Assembly: GCF_002006995.1 (NCBI RefSeq)
Contig: NZ_MRUL01000013.1
Coordinates: 60,370-124,369, forward strand
DNA: 64,000 nt
Direction of reading: 5' to 3'
Origin: Izhakiella australiensis
GTDB lineage: Bacteria; Pseudomonadota; Gammaproteobacteria; Enterobacterales; Enterobacteriaceae
Below the pieces are notes generated by a model, which was given only the letters and a program-made list of their open reading frames with translations, did not search any database and had not been told where the DNA came from. Of this stretch, positions 18,282 to 27,962 are shown in pieces (the first letter of the stretch is position 1; the number at the start of each line of letters is the position of its first letter). The position numbers were made by a program, and so were the translations under genes.

Positions 18282-19305
18282 GGACGAGCTCCTCGGGGAA
18301 TCCGGGATGGCACAGCATCAGCGTCAGCGTTTCCAGCTCGCGCCAGACTGACTGACCATAGTCCTGTTTTATTATTAGCTCAATGCGCGTCAGCTGGCCG
18401 ATCGCCAGCCGCAGCCGGCTAGCGCTGAGGCGCTGCAGCGCCTCGGTAAACAGCGGTCGACGATTTTGCCAGACGCGATGTTGATCCAGCAGGGTGCGCA
18501 GCGCCACGGTTTTCATCTGACGCTGCAACAGCAGCAGCGTCATTAAATCGCGCTGCAAGGTGCGTAACATAATCACCGGTTCGCTTTCTTCCTGCTGTAG
18601 CTGGTGCAGGATATGCAGTGCGCGCTTGCTTTTTCCTGCCAGCAGCGCATCCACCCAGTGAAAGGGAGTAAAGTGTGAAGCATCATTGACTGCCGCTTCT
18701 ACACGCGGCAGCGTCAGCTTGCCTTCCGGCCACAACAACCCAAGTCGTTCGAGCGCCTGCGACAGAGCCAGCAGGTTGCCTTCATAGCAGTAGCAAAGGA
18801 GTTGAATTGAGACGTCATCAAGCTGCAGATTCAGCTGTTTTGCCCGGGCGCTGACCCAGCGCGGTAGATGGGCCTGCTCCGGTGTCTGGCAGGGCACCAC
18901 GACCGCCTGGGCGCTTAGCGCCTTATACCAGGCGCTGTTCTCCTGCGCTTTGGTGAGCTTCGGGCAGCGCAAAATGAGCAGAATATCATCATGCAACAGG
19001 CCGTTCAGGGTTACCAGTCGCTCCGCAATGGCGGCATTGGGACCATTTTCCGCCAGCATCAGCGTCAGCGTCTGGCGGTTGGCGAACAGGCTCAGCTCGC
19101 GACAGCTGGCGAATAATGCATCCCAGTCGGTGTGTGCATCAATCGCGGTGGAATGGTGTTCGGTAAACTGGTTTTGCTGCGCCTGCTTGCGTATTGCATC
19201 CTGGCTTTCCTGCAGCAGAAGCGGTTCATTGCCGCTGAGGATATAACAGGGGCGCAGCCCCTCCTGGAGCTGCGCCCTTAGCTGTTCAGGATAAATCCTG
19301 ATCAT
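18274..19305 (-). CDS. holA: DNA polymerase III delta subunit HolA
   Basis: The clamp-loader subunit that opens the beta clamp. The 343-residue length equals the E. coli protein, and conserved features include the start [23 protein letters not shown] (about 21-34) and the end LELLT-type [17 protein letters not shown] 19305 overlaps the lptE stop by 4 bases (ATGA). It is co-transcribed with lptE and nadD. Confidence 0.95.
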   Translation of the reverse strand: MIRIYPEQLRAQLQEGLRPCYILSGNEPLLLQESQDAIRKQAQQNQFTEHHSTAIDAHTDWDALFASCRELSLFANRQTLTLMLAENGPNAAIAERLVTLNGLLHDDILLILRCPKLTKAQENSAWYKALSAQAVVVPCQTPEQAHLPRWVSARAKQLNLQLDDVSIQLLCYCYEGNLLALSQALERLGLLWPEGKLTLPRVEAAVNDASHFTPFHWVDALLAGKSKRALHILHQLQQEESEPVIMLRTLQRDLMTLLLLQRQMKTVALRTLLDQHRVWQNRRPLFTEALQRLSASRLRLAIGQLTRIELIIKQDYGQSVWRELETLTLMLCHPGFPEELVHA

Positions 19306-19889
19306 TTACCCAGCGAACCTGGTCCGGTGGTCGCCCGTGGGTTTTTGACCGCCGGCGGCGTGGGAGGCGTGGGTTTGATGTCGTCCTCTGCGGCGTGGAC
19401 CGCCAGCAGTTTACGCACCAGCTGATCGGCGGCTTGGGTGCGCATTTCGTCGATAATGATGGTCTGCTCGGAATCTTTCGCCAACGCGGCCAGCGGGTTA
19501 TCGAAGAAGGAACGGAACACCGTTACTGAGATCGGGAAAATACCTTTGTTAGGTACCAGAACCTGCGCCGTAACGCGCATTACCATCTGGTATTCGGCCG
19601 CTTTACCGTCCTGGAATACCGATGCCGTATCGCGTCCGAAGGTTTCCCCTCCCAGGCGCAGAGACGGCAGATCTTTGCGGATATTCGCGCTGTCTTCGAC
19701 AATGGTCACGTCGTTAAGACGCAGCTGGGTGCGCACGGCGCGGGCCAGCGGGCCATAGGGATCGCTGCTGTCAACAATCAGCGTTTTCAACTCGTGAGGC
19801 ACCGCAGTGGTGCCGTGCAAACGAAAGCCGCAGCCGGCGGTGAGCATCACCGCCAGAGCGAGCATGAGCGTTACGATAGGGTGTCGCAC
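19302..19889 (-). CDS. lptE: LPS-assembly lipoprotein LptE
   Basis: The outer-membrane lipoprotein that plugs LptD and helps deliver LPS to the cell surface. The lipobox LTAGC puts the lipidated Cys at residue 20. Conserved parts are [22 protein letters not shown] and [16 protein letters not shown]. The frame reaches 19907, but GTG at 19887-19889 with AGGAGGAACT directly upstream is preferred, giving 195 residues. The C-terminal tail is Pro/Thr-rich. It follows leuS with a 14-base gap. Confidence 0.94.
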   Translation of the reverse strand: MRHPIVTLMLALAVMLTAGCGFRLHGTTAVPHELKTLIVDSSDPYGPLARAVRTQLRLNDVTIVEDSANIRKDLPSLRLGGETFGRDTASVFQDGKAAEYQMVMRVTAQVLVPNKGIFPISVTVFRSFFDNPLAALAKDSEQTIIIDEMRTQAADQLVRKLLAVHAAEDDIKPTPPTPPAVKNPRATTGPGSLGK

Positions 19890-19903
19890 AGTTCCTCCTG
19901 ACA

Positions 19904-22486
19904 TCAACCCACGACCAGATTCAACAGTTTGCCCGGTACGTAAATCACTTTACGAATGGTGACGCCATCCAGATATTTCGCCACCAGATGTTCCTGCGCG
20001 GCGCGAGCCTGAACCTGCTCCTGCGTTGCATCCGCAGGAACGATAATTTTTCCGCGTACTTTGCCGTTAACCTGAACAACGACCAGCAGCGAGTCTTCTA
20101 CCATCGCCTGCTCATCGGCCTGTGGCCAGCTGGCATTATCGACATCGCCGGTGCCGCCCAACGCCTGCCACAGCACAAAGCTGGTGTGCGGGGTAAAGGG
20201 ATAAAGCATTGGCACCACCGCCAGCAGCGCTTCATGAATCAGCGCACGGTCCTGATTGCTTTCCTGAGGCGCGCGGATAAGTTTGTTCATCAGTTCCATA
20301 ATCGCGGCGATGGCGGTATTGAACGTCTGACGACGGCCAATATCATCGCTAACTTTGGCGATGGTTTTATGCAGATCGCGCCGCAGCGCTTTCTGGTTAT
20401 CATCAAGTGCCGCAATATCCAGCGCTACGGTCGGGCCCTGCGCTACGTGCTCATAAGCCAGCTTCCAGACGCGTTTCAGGAACCGGTTGGCGCCTTCGAC
20501 GCCGGACTCCTGCCATTCCAGAGTCATTTCCGCCGGCGAGGCGAACATCATAAACAGACGCACGGTATCGGCGCCGTAACGTTCAACCATCACCTGCGGG
20601 TCAATGCCGTTGTTTTTCGACTTGGACATTTTGCTCATGCCAGCGTAAACCAGCTCATGGCCCTGGCTATCAACCGCACGCGTAATCCGGCCCTTTTCAT
20701 CACGATCGATGCTGACATCAACCGGCGACACCCAATTGCGCTCACCATTTACCCCGGTGTAATAAAAGGCGTCGGCCAGCACCATACCCTGACAGAGCAG
20801 GCGTTTTGCCGGTTCATCTGAGTTCACCAGGCCCGCGTCGCGCAGCAGTTTGTGATAGAAGCGGAAATACATCAGATGCATGATGGCATGTTCAATACCG
20901 CCGACATACTGGTCAACCGGTAGCCAGTAGTTGGCCGCCGCCGGGTCCAGCATCCCCTTATCATAATCCGGACAGGTATAGCGCGCGTAATACCAGGAGG
21001 ATTCCATAAAGGTATCGAACGTGTCGGTTTCGCGCAGCGCTGGCTGACCGTTAACGGTGGTTTTCGCCCACTCAGGATCGGCTTTTATCGGGCTGGTTAT
21101 ACCGTCCATCACCACATCTTCCGGCAGTAATACCGGCAGTTGGTCATCCGGGGCAGGCATTACGGTGCCGTCTTCCAGCGTCACCATTGGGATCGGCGCG
21201 CCCCAGTAGCGCTGACGGGATACACCCCAGTCGCGCAGGCGGTAATTAACTTTACGTTCACCCACGCCCATCGCTGCCAGCTTATCGGCAATGGCGTTAA
21301 AGCCGGCCTGGTGATCGAGACCGCTAAACTCTCCGGAGTTAAACAGCTTACCTTTCTCGGTCATCGCCGCGCTGGTGATATCCGGTTCACTGCCGTCGAG
21401 ATTCAGAATGACAGGCTTAATCGACAGATTATATTTGCTGGCAAACTCCCAGTCGCGTTGGTCGTGGGCCGGCACGGCCATCACCGCGCCGGTGCCGTAT
21501 TCCATCAGTACGAAGTTAGCCACCCAGACGGGGATTTTTTCACCGGTCAGCGGGTGCAGGGCAAACAGGCCGGTGGCCATGCCTTTTTTCTCCATGGTCG
21601 CCATATCGGCTTCCGCGACCTTGGTGTTACGGCATTCGGCGATAAAATCAGCCAGCGCCGGATTGTTCACGCTGGCCTGAGTTGCCAGCGGATGGCCGGA
21701 AGCCACCGCTACGTAGGTGGCGCCGACGAAGGTATCCGGACGGGTAGTATAAACGGTGATTTTTTCTGCGCTGTCCACCACGTCGAAGGTGATTTCAACC
21801 CCTTCGGAACGGCCGATCCAGTTACGCTGCATGGTCTTAACCGTTTCCGGCCAGTCTTCCAGCTTATCAAGATCGTTTAAAAGTTCATCGGCATAGTCGG
21901 TGATTTTAACGAACCACTGCGGGATCTCTTTACGCTCAACCTTGGTGTCACAGCGCCAGCAGCAGCCGTCAATAACCTGTTCATTCGCCAACACCGTTTG
22001 ATCGTTCGGGCACCAGTTCACTGCGGAGGTTTTTTTATAAACCAGGCCTTTTTCGTACAGGCGGGCAAAAAACCACTGCTCCCAGCGATAGTATTCTGGC
22101 TGGCAGGTTGCCAGTTCGCGACTCCAGTCGTAGCCAAAACCCAGCAGCTTGAGCTGGGTTTTCATGTATTCGATATTGTCATAGGTCCAGGGCGCCGGCG
22201 CGGTATTGTTTTTTACCGCCGCACCTTCCGCCGGCAGGCCGAAGGCGTCCCAGCCGATGGGCTGCAAGACGTTTTTACCCTGCAGTCGCTGATAGCGCGA
22301 AATGACATCGCCAATGGTGTAGTTACGCACGTGCCCCATGTGCAGGCGGCCGGAAGGATAGGGCAGCATTGACAGGCAGTAATATTTTTCTTTGCCTTCG
22401 TCTTCCGTGACTTTAAACGTTTGCTTTTTTTCCCAGTGCTGCTGAACCTGGGATTCAATCTCTTCCGGACGGAATTGCTCTTGCAT
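19904..22486 (-). CDS. leuS: Leucyl-tRNA synthetase LeuS
   Basis: Charges tRNA-Leu. Class Ia motifs are present: HMGH (residues 49-52) and KMSKS (about 619-623), with the CP1 editing domain between them, including the conserved threonine-rich [10 protein letters not shown]. Starting at 22486 ([11 protein letters not shown]) gives 860 residues, identical in length to E. coli. The open frame continues upstream to 22591 without conservation. AGGA lies 12 bases upstream. Cytoplasmic. Confidence 0.98.
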   Translation of the reverse strand: MQEQFRPEEIESQVQQHWEKKQTFKVTEDEGKEKYYCLSMLPYPSGRLHMGHVRNYTIGDVISRYQRLQGKNVLQPIGWDAFGLPAEGAAVKNNTAPAPWTYDNIEYMKTQLKLLGFGYDWSRELATCQPEYYRWEQWFFARLYEKGLVYKKTSAVNWCPNDQTVLANEQVIDGCCWRCDTKVERKEIPQWFVKITDYADELLNDLDKLEDWPETVKTMQRNWIGRSEGVEITFDVVDSAEKITVYTTRPDTFVGATYVAVASGHPLATQASVNNPALADFIAECRNTKVAEADMATMEKKGMATGLFALHPLTGEKIPVWVANFVLMEYGTGAVMAVPAHDQRDWEFASKYNLSIKPVILNLDGSEPDITSAAMTEKGKLFNSGEFSGLDHQAGFNAIADKLAAMGVGERKVNYRLRDWGVSRQRYWGAPIPMVTLEDGTVMPAPDDQLPVLLPEDVVMDGITSPIKADPEWAKTTVNGQPALRETDTFDTFMESSWYYARYTCPDYDKGMLDPAAANYWLPVDQYVGGIEHAIMHLMYFRFYHKLLRDAGLVNSDEPAKRLLCQGMVLADAFYYTGVNGERNWVSPVDVSIDRDEKGRITRAVDSQGHELVYAGMSKMSKSKNNGIDPQVMVERYGADTVRLFMMFASPAEMTLEWQESGVEGANRFLKRVWKLAYEHVAQGPTVALDIAALDDNQKALRRDLHKTIAKVSDDIGRRQTFNTAIAAIMELMNKLIRAPQESNQDRALIHEALLAVVPMLYPFTPHTSFVLWQALGGTGDVDNASWPQADEQAMVEDSLLVVVQVNGKVRGKIIVPADATQEQVQARAAQEHLVAKYLDGVTIRKVIYVPGKLLNLVVG

Positions 22487-22719
22487 GACGGGCTGTGTTC
22501 CTTTGTGAAGCGTGCAGTTAGCCAAAACTGCCACTACGCGATAGTGTTTGGAAATCCGCATAGCATAGCCGATAAGCAACCGGCGCAACAACAGCTAAGC
22601 GCTGTTGAGCCGCCATTAATCATGATTCCCTACAATGGAGGGGATTTTCTGCGTAGCGGTACGACGAAAATCCTGAAATTCTCTAAACTTAAGCTGAGGA
22701 TAACAAAAAGGAGAGTGCG

Positions 22720-23205
22720 ATGAGCAAAGTTGCCCATGCCTACCGTGAGTTGCTGGCCAGACTGACTGAGCGTCTGCATCAGGGCGAGCGTAATATTGAT
22801 ACCCTGATGGACCATGCCAGCCACGAGCTTGATAAGCGTCCGGAGCTTCAGCCCCATGAGCGCGGGCAGGTGCTGCAGGCGCTGCGCCGCGATCTTGGTG
22901 AGTTTGCCCGTAGTTATGAGGAAAACCTGTCAGAGGAGTTCAGCGATAGCGTTTTTATGCGCGTGATTCGTCAGAGCCTGTGGAAAGAACTGGCAGATAT
23001 TACCGACCGCAGCCAGCTGGAGTGGCGCGACGTGTTTGAAGATCTCAACCATCACGGCGTTTATCACAGCGGTGAAGTGGTCGGGCTGGGAAAACTGGTG
23101 TGTGAGAATTGCCATTTTACCCGCGAAATATACACCCCGGAAACGCTGTCACGCTGTCCGGAGTGCGGGCATGATAAGTTTCAGCGCCAGCCGTTCACTC
23201 CCTGA
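22720..23205 (+). CDS. ybeL: Zinc-ribbon-containing protein YbeL
   Basis: A 161-residue cytoplasmic protein divergent from leuS, as in E. coli. The N-terminal two thirds look helical and charged; the C-terminus is a zinc ribbon with Cys128, Cys131, Cys146 and Cys149. AAGGAGAG precedes ATG 22720. Upstream TAAACT at 22684-22689, in CTAAACTTAA, is a sigma-S-like -10. Molecular function unknown. Confidence 0.93.
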   Translation: MSKVAHAYRELLARLTERLHQGERNIDTLMDHASHELDKRPELQPHERGQVLQALRRDLGEFARSYEENLSEEFSDSVFMRVIRQSLWKELADITDRSQLEWRDVFEDLNHHGVYHSGEVVGLGKLVCENCHFTREIYTPETLSRCPECGHDKFQRQPFTP

Positions 23206-23213
23206 CCGACCTG

Positions 23214-23241
23214 GCGGGCTTCCGATTGTTCAGAAGCCCGC
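23214..23241 (+). terminator. Hairpin after ybeL, likely terminator
   Basis: GCGGGCTTC (23214-23222) pairs perfectly with GAAGCCCGC (23233-23241) around a 10-base loop. Only a short T-rich stretch follows, so termination strength is uncertain. ybeL and rihA converge here. Confidence 0.55.
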
Positions 23242-23263
23242 TTCTTAGCGCTTTGCCTGACAA

Positions 23264-24196
23264 TTAATAGCGCCGCAGGCAGTCGAGCAGCAGTTCAATA
23301 AATCCTGCGCGGTTAATTTGCGTCAGTATCTCAACGTTTGGCGCCATTCCATTCTGGCCGAACGGGTCCATCACCGTCATTCCTCGGGTATAGCGCCCCT
23401 GCGTTTCAACGCCAACCCAGCGTTTTTCACTGAGAAATAATTCTGGCTGCAGCAGCCAGGCGACCACCGCGGGATCGTGCATTGCCGCGCCCTGTAACCC
23501 GCGAGGGTGCTTGCGATAAACCGGCATATAAAAATCGAGCATTTCGGCTACCGCGCGGGCAACCGGATTATTCAGTGCCCGCACCAGACTGACTTCCTCG
23601 GGCATAACCAGCGCCTGATGCGTTACGTTAAGGCCAGCCATTACCAGCGGAACGCCCGACTGCAATACGATCTCTGCCGCTTCCGGGTCGACGTAAATAT
23701 TAAATTCGGCAACCGGCGTGACGTTGCCGCCGTGGATCGCGCCGCCCATAAAGACGATGCGGGCAATTCGACTTTTGAGATGCGGCCAGCTGCTGAGTAG
23801 CAGCGCAATATTGGTCATCGGGCCGGTCACCGCCAGGGTTACCGGTTCGGCGGATTCCTGCAACAGGCGGGCGATAAGCGCCACGGCATTTTCTGCCGCC
23901 GGTTGGCAGGTGACAGGCGGCAGCGTGGTGGTGCCAAGTCCGGTGGCGCCGTGTACCTCTTCGGCGATCACCAGTGGATGCATTAATGGCTTCAGCGCGC
24001 CGCCCGCCACCGGAATATCCGTTCTGCCCATCAGGGTACACAGGCTCAGCGCATTGTGCAGCGTTTTATCCGGCGTCTGATTGCCGGCAGAGGTGGTGAT
24101 TGCCAGTAAATGAAACTGCGGCGCCCTTAGCGCCATCGCCAGCGCGATAGCATCATCAATGCCCGGGTCGCAATCAAAAATCAGGGGTAGAGCCAT
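23264..24196 (-). CDS. rihA: Pyrimidine-specific ribonucleoside hydrolase RihA
   Basis: Cleaves cytidine and uridine to base and ribose. The calcium-binding DCDPGIDDA motif (Asp10, Asp14, Asp15) opens the protein, and the NVTHQALV and MHDPAVVAWL motifs follow. AAGGAG lies upstream of ATG 24196. It is 310 residues, near the E. coli 311, and downstream of gltL as in E. coli. Confidence 0.95.
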   Translation of the reverse strand: MALPLIFDCDPGIDDAIALAMALRAPQFHLLAITTSAGNQTPDKTLHNALSLCTLMGRTDIPVAGGALKPLMHPLVIAEEVHGATGLGTTTLPPVTCQPAAENAVALIARLLQESAEPVTLAVTGPMTNIALLLSSWPHLKSRIARIVFMGGAIHGGNVTPVAEFNIYVDPEAAEIVLQSGVPLVMAGLNVTHQALVMPEEVSLVRALNNPVARAVAEMLDFYMPVYRKHPRGLQGAAMHDPAVVAWLLQPELFLSEKRWVGVETQGRYTRGMTVMDPFGQNGMAPNVEILTQINRAGFIELLLDCLRRY

Positions 24197-24283
24197 CGCG
24201 TTTCTCCTTGTTCACGCCTGGATGCAAAATTCAGGTTGCGGGTAAACTCAGCGTGATTCAAGGGCAAAAAATGGGATGTTAAC

Positions 24284-24300
24284 AGGCCGCATCGCGGCCT
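24284..24300 (-). terminator. Short GC-rich hairpin after gltL
   Basis: AGGCCGC-ATC-GCGGCCT is a perfect 7-bp stem 10 bases past the gltL stop. The U-run is not immediate (the nearest is about 20 bases on), so it may be a partial terminator or RNA-stabilising hairpin between gltL and rihA. Confidence 0.4.
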
Positions 24301-24310
24301 GGAGGGACAA

Positions 24311-25036
24311 TCAGTGCAGTATTTTGGCGAGAAAATCCCGGGCGCGTTCAGATTGCGGATTCGAGAAAAAATCGTCTTTATTGGCATCTTCGATGATCTT
24401 GCCTTCATCCATAAAGATTACGCGGTTGGCAACTTTGCGGGCAAAACCCATTTCGTGAGTCACCACCATCATGGTCATGCCTTCGTTTGCCAGTTCGACC
24501 ATCACGTCCAGCACTTCGTTAATCATCTCCGGGTCGAGGGCGGAGGTGGGTTCATCAAACAGCATGGCGACCGGATCCATACAAAGCGCTCGCGCGATTG
24601 CTACACGCTGTTGCTGGCCGCCGGAAAGCTGACCGGGGTGCTTATTGGCATGGGCCGACAGGCCGACGCGCTCAAGCAACTTTAATCCCTTCTGGCGGGC
24701 CTCAGCTTTGCCGCGTTTTAGCACTTTCACCTGCGCCAGCACCAGATTGTCGATAATGGTCAGGTGCGGAAATAGCTCAAAATGTTGAAATACCATGCCA
24801 ACATGTGAGCGCAGCCTGGCGAGGTTGGTTTTTTTGCTGGTTACCTCGGTGTCGTTGACCATGATGCTGCCTTGCTGCACGGGCTCAAGGCCGTTTACGG
24901 TTTTAATTAGCGTGGATTTACCTGAGCCTGAAGGGCCGCAAACCACCACCACTTCGCCTTTTTTGACTTCCGTCGAGCAATCGGTCAGCACCTGAAAGTG
25001 ACCATACCACTTTGAAATATTTTTCAGGGTAATCAT
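24311..25036 (-). CDS. gltL: Glutamate/aspartate importer ATPase GltL
   Basis: The ATP-binding subunit of the GltIJKL importer. Walker [10 protein letters not shown] (about residues 34-42), signature LSGGQQQ and Walker [15 protein letters not shown] are present. The 241-residue length equals E. coli GltL. It begins directly where gltK ends, with no gap. Confidence 0.96.
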   Translation of the reverse strand: MITLKNISKWYGHFQVLTDCSTEVKKGEVVVVCGPSGSGKSTLIKTVNGLEPVQQGSIMVNDTEVTSKKTNLARLRSHVGMVFQHFELFPHLTIIDNLVLAQVKVLKRGKAEARQKGLKLLERVGLSAHANKHPGQLSGGQQQRVAIARALCMDPVAMLFDEPTSALDPEMINEVLDVMVELANEGMTMMVVTHEMGFARKVANRVIFMDEGKIIEDANKDDFFSNPQSERARDFLAKILH

Positions 25037-25714
25037 TTAAACTGTCCTTTTTTTCTTTAAGTAGCTGACCAGCAGTGAAGCGCTGAGGCTTATCACAAAA
25101 TAAACCGCGCCGGCAAACAGCACCATTTCAATTTCCGTGCCGCTGTTAACGCCAATGGTATCGGCGGTGCGGAAGAAGTCGGCGAGGCTCAAAACATAAA
25201 CCAGCGAGGTATCCTGGAACAGCACGATACCCTGGGTAAGCAGCAGCGGCACCATTGCGCGAAACGCCTGGGGTAAGATAATCAGCCGCATCGACTGACC
25301 ATAGGTCATCCCCAGCGCCAGCGCTGCATTGGACTGACCGCGGGCGATACTCTGAATCCCCGCGCGAATAATTTCCGAGTAGTAAGCGGCTTCAAATAGC
25401 GAGAACGCCACCATGGCGGAGATCAGGCGGATATCGCTCTTAGGCGATAAGCCCAGCACCTGTTGCAGAAAGCTTGGCACTACAAGGTAAAACCATAGCA
25501 GCACCATCACCAGCGGAACGGAGCGGAACAGGTTAACGTAGAGCTTGGCAAACCAGCGCAATGGCAGGAAGCCGGACAGGCGCATTACCGCCAGCAGCGT
25601 GCCCCAGATAATGCCAAAAATTACCGCGGTAACGGTGATTTTCAGCGTCACTACCATCCCGGCCAGCAGCCAGGGCAGGTTAGGAACAATGGTACTCCAG
25701 TCAAATTCGTACAT
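25037..25714 (-). CDS. gltK: Glutamate/aspartate importer permease GltK
   Basis: An inner-membrane permease subunit, 225 residues, with the EAA loop [21 protein letters not shown]. Its ATG shares one base with the gltJ stop (TAATG), indicating coupled translation. It forms a heterodimeric channel with GltJ. Confidence 0.96.
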   Translation of the reverse strand: MYEFDWSTIVPNLPWLLAGMVVTLKITVTAVIFGIIWGTLLAVMRLSGFLPLRWFAKLYVNLFRSVPLVMVLLWFYLVVPSFLQQVLGLSPKSDIRLISAMVAFSLFEAAYYSEIIRAGIQSIARGQSNAALALGMTYGQSMRLIILPQAFRAMVPLLLTQGIVLFQDTSLVYVLSLADFFRTADTIGVNSGTEIEMVLFAGAVYFVISLSASLLVSYLKKKRTV

Positions 25715-26454
25715 TATTTACCTCCCATGCTGCCGGGCAGACGGACTTTGCGTTCAACGACCATCATGATCAGCATGATCACCAGGTTAATGGCGATATA
25801 GGCAAGGGTAATGGCAGTAAAAGATTCATAAGCGTGCGCGGAATAATCGAGCAGCTTGCCGGCCTGGGCCGCCATATCGACCAGTCCGATGGTGGAGGCG
25901 ACGGATGAGTTTTTTACCAGGTTAAGCATTTCCGAGGTCATCGGCGGCACGATGACGCGGTAAGCATTGGGCAGCAGCACGTGGCGGTAAGTCTGCGGCA
26001 GGGTCAGTCCCATTGCCAGCCCCGCGTTTTGCTGGCCGCGCGGCAGCGACTGGATCGCGGCGCGCACCTGTTCGCAGACGCGGGCTGCGGTAAACAGGCC
26101 GAGACAAAATACGGAGGAAACAAAAAACTGAATGTTTGGGTCCAGATCCTGTTTAAACCAGGTGCCGATAGATTCCGGCAGCAGTTCAGGCACCACCAGA
26201 TACCAGATAAAGAACTGGACAATCAGCGGTACGTTGCGAAATAGCTCGACGTAGCAGGTACCAATAGAGGATAACCAGCGATTAGGAACGGTACGTAAAA
26301 TACCGAATAGTGAACCAACCAGAAAAGCAATGATCCAGGCGCACAGCGAAACTTCCACGGTGGTCTGGAAACCTGCCCACAGCCAGCCGAGATAGGTGGT
26401 ATTGCCGAACGGGGCCTGTTGCAGAAAGATACCCCAGTTCCAGTCTATGGACAT
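25714..26454 (-). CDS. gltJ: Glutamate/aspartate importer permease GltJ
   Basis: Second permease subunit, 246 residues, the same as E. coli. Hydrophobic segments and the EAA-type loop ([19 protein letters not shown]) are clear. It lies 153 bases after gltI; the gap holds a terminator hairpin and probably SroC, so expression is set below that of gltI. Confidence 0.96.
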   Translation of the reverse strand: MSIDWNWGIFLQQAPFGNTTYLGWLWAGFQTTVEVSLCAWIIAFLVGSLFGILRTVPNRWLSSIGTCYVELFRNVPLIVQFFIWYLVVPELLPESIGTWFKQDLDPNIQFFVSSVFCLGLFTAARVCEQVRAAIQSLPRGQQNAGLAMGLTLPQTYRHVLLPNAYRVIVPPMTSEMLNLVKNSSVASTIGLVDMAAQAGKLLDYSAHAYESFTAITLAYIAINLVIMLIMMVVERKVRLPGSMGGK

Positions 26455-26466
26455 ACGTACTCCGTT

Positions 26467-26607
26467 GAAAAAAGGGTAGCGAAGCTACCCTAAGATTGAT
26501 GCGAGGCTTCTGCGTATGTCAGCCAGAGGGAACGACGCCGGCTGACGCTGTCTGTCCGAGCCTGTTGTCAACAATCGCAGGGCAGCAGGCTGCCCTTATC
26601 GTCATTA
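26467..26607 (-). ncRNA. sroC: Probable SroC small RNA and terminator in the gltI-gltJ gap
   Basis: In E. coli and Salmonella the gltI-gltJ gap encodes SroC, an RNase E-processed RNA that sponges GcvB. Here the 153-base gap is conserved in size and ends with a clean intrinsic terminator: GGGTAGC (26474-26480) pairs with GCTACCC (26484-26490), with a run of six T on the minus strand. The 5' end cannot be read from sequence; it may lie inside gltI. Identity rests on position and terminator only. Confidence 0.55.
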
Positions 26608-27504
26608 TTAGTTCAGTGCCTTGTCGTTCGGTGACTTGAAGGTGTTCTTCATATCTTCCGACAATTCAAAGTTCATATTCAGGTTTTTCGGCGGAATAGG
26701 CTGTTTAAACCAGGTGTCGAACCACTTCTCTGCCTGACCAGAGGTCTGGGCTTTAGCGATGGTATCGTCAACCAGCGTTTTGAATGCCGGATCGTCTTTA
26801 CGCAGCATGCAGCCGTAAGCTTCTTTCGACTGCGGCGTCCCTACGATATCCCACTGATCGGGTTTTTTAGCTTTTGCACGTTCGCCGGCCAGCAGCGCGT
26901 CATCCATCATAAAGGCCACAGCACGCCCGCTTTCCAGGGTGCGGAACGAGTCGCCGTGATCTTTGGTGCTGATGATACGCATACCCATTTTCTTCTCGTC
27001 ATTAAGCTTGTTCAGCAGAATTTCCGAGGTGGTGCCGGAAGTGACAACCACGGTTTTGCCCTTCAGATCGGCAAAATCTTTGATTGGGCCGTCTTTCTTA
27101 ACCAGCAAACGGGTGCCGATAACAAAAATGGTGTCAGAGAAAGCGGCCTGTTTCTGGCGCTCCAGGTTGTTGGTCGTGGAGCCACACTCAACATCGTAAG
27201 TCCCGTTTTGCAGCAGCGGAATACGGTTCTGTGAGGTGATGGGCAGCATTTTTACCTGCAGATTGGGCTTGTTGAGCTTTGCCTTAACTGCTTCGACGAT
27301 AGCGTTGGAGTATTCCTGTGAATAACCCACTACTTTTTGCTGGTTATTGTAATAAGAAAAGGGGACGGAAGATTCACGATGACCGACGACAATCACGCCG
27401 CTGTCATTAATTTTCTTCAGCGTGCCCGTCAGGTCTTCCGCCTGGGCTGCCGTCGTTGCTACACCGAGCAACATAAGAGAGAGCGCCAGTTTACGCATCT
27501 GCAT
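26608..27504 (-). CDS. gltI: Glutamate/aspartate-binding periplasmic protein GltI
   Basis: The solute-binding subunit of the GltIJKL importer. A signal peptide ends at about residue 23 (AQA), and the conserved GVIVVGHRESSVPFSYY, TSQNRIPLLQNGTYDVECGS and CMLRKDDPAF stretches follow. The frame opens at 27534, but ATG 27504 has AAGGAG 8 bases upstream and aligns with the MQ start of E. coli GltI, giving 298 residues. Highly expressed position: first in the operon, ahead of SroC and gltJKL. Confidence 0.96.
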   Translation of the reverse strand: MQMRKLALSLMLLGVATTAAQAEDLTGTLKKINDSGVIVVGHRESSVPFSYYNNQQKVVGYSQEYSNAIVEAVKAKLNKPNLQVKMLPITSQNRIPLLQNGTYDVECGSTTNNLERQKQAAFSDTIFVIGTRLLVKKDGPIKDFADLKGKTVVVTSGTTSEILLNKLNDEKKMGMRIISTKDHGDSFRTLESGRAVAFMMDDALLAGERAKAKKPDQWDIVGTPQSKEAYGCMLRKDDPAFKTLVDDTIAKAQTSGQAEKWFDTWFKQPIPPKNLNMNFELSEDMKNTFKSPNDKALN

Positions 27505-27534
27505 TTCCAGCTCCTTAACAAGGTTTGACGCCAA

Positions 27535-27872
27535 TTAATTTTAAAAGCGTCTGATGTTGTGTTTATTGTCCGAAGTATTGCTGTCTGAGGAGGTTAACCC
27601 TCCCTTAAAATAGCTGAATGTTAACAGCGGGAAACATAAAAGTTTCTTTTTTGCGAAGCGTGCCGCACCAAATTGAGGCGCTGCTCCCTGTTATGCGCTT
27701 TGCTGGCGCATTATTCGCCTCATAATGGTGCGGTGCTGCCGCCTGGCGGCAGGCTCATCTGCCTGCCAGCCATTGCGCGGAAATACTTTGCAATACACAT
27801 GCCAATATGTTTTTTAGCGTTGTGTTATCAGCGAGTTGTTGATGCAGACAGCGGCGCGGGTGAAATAATATT
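27535..27872. other. Gene-free stretch upstream of gltI
   Basis: No convincing frame on either strand. It must contain the gltI promoter (minus strand). It also holds inverted repeats, for example GAGGCG near 27676 with CGCCTC near 27716, and a CTGGCGGCAGGC / GCCTGCCAG pair at about 27743-27770. These could form RNA or DNA structure. I see no tRNA, CRISPR or transposon end. Confidence 0.4.
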
Positions 27873-27935
27873 CTGGTGGCTGGTGGCTGGTGGCTGGTGG
27901 CTGGTGGCTGGTGGCTGGTGGCTGGTGGCTGGTGC
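27873..27935. repeat. Tandem heptanucleotide repeat, eight perfect copies of CTGGTGG plus a degenerate ninth
   Basis: Eight uninterrupted copies of CTGGTGG run from 27873 to 27928, followed by CTGGTGC (27929-27935). The unit length is not a multiple of three. The array begins 27 bases past the lnt stop, reading on the lnt strand as CCACCAG. It has no start codon of its own with a ribosome site and is not part of a recognised protein. Such arrays change copy number by strand slippage. Confidence 0.97.
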
Positions 27936-27953
27936 GTTGTCAGCGCACCAGCC
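27927..27953. terminator. Hairpin joined to the heptamer array, after lnt
   Basis: GGCTGGTGCG (27927-27936) pairs perfectly with CGCACCAGCC (27944-27953) around a 7-base loop. The left arm is built from the last repeat unit, so every repeat upstream could pair in register with part of the right arm. No U-run follows on the lnt strand, so a terminator role is doubtful. Confidence 0.45.
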
Positions 27954-27962
27954 GTCAGCGAC

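Noticed and set aside
19988..21880. Long plus-strand frames (277 and 246 codons) antisense to leuS
   Set aside because: They follow the leuS codon pattern in shadow; no start signals or domains.
27873..27935. CRISPR array
   Set aside because: The repeats are contiguous heptamers without spacers, and no cas genes are present.
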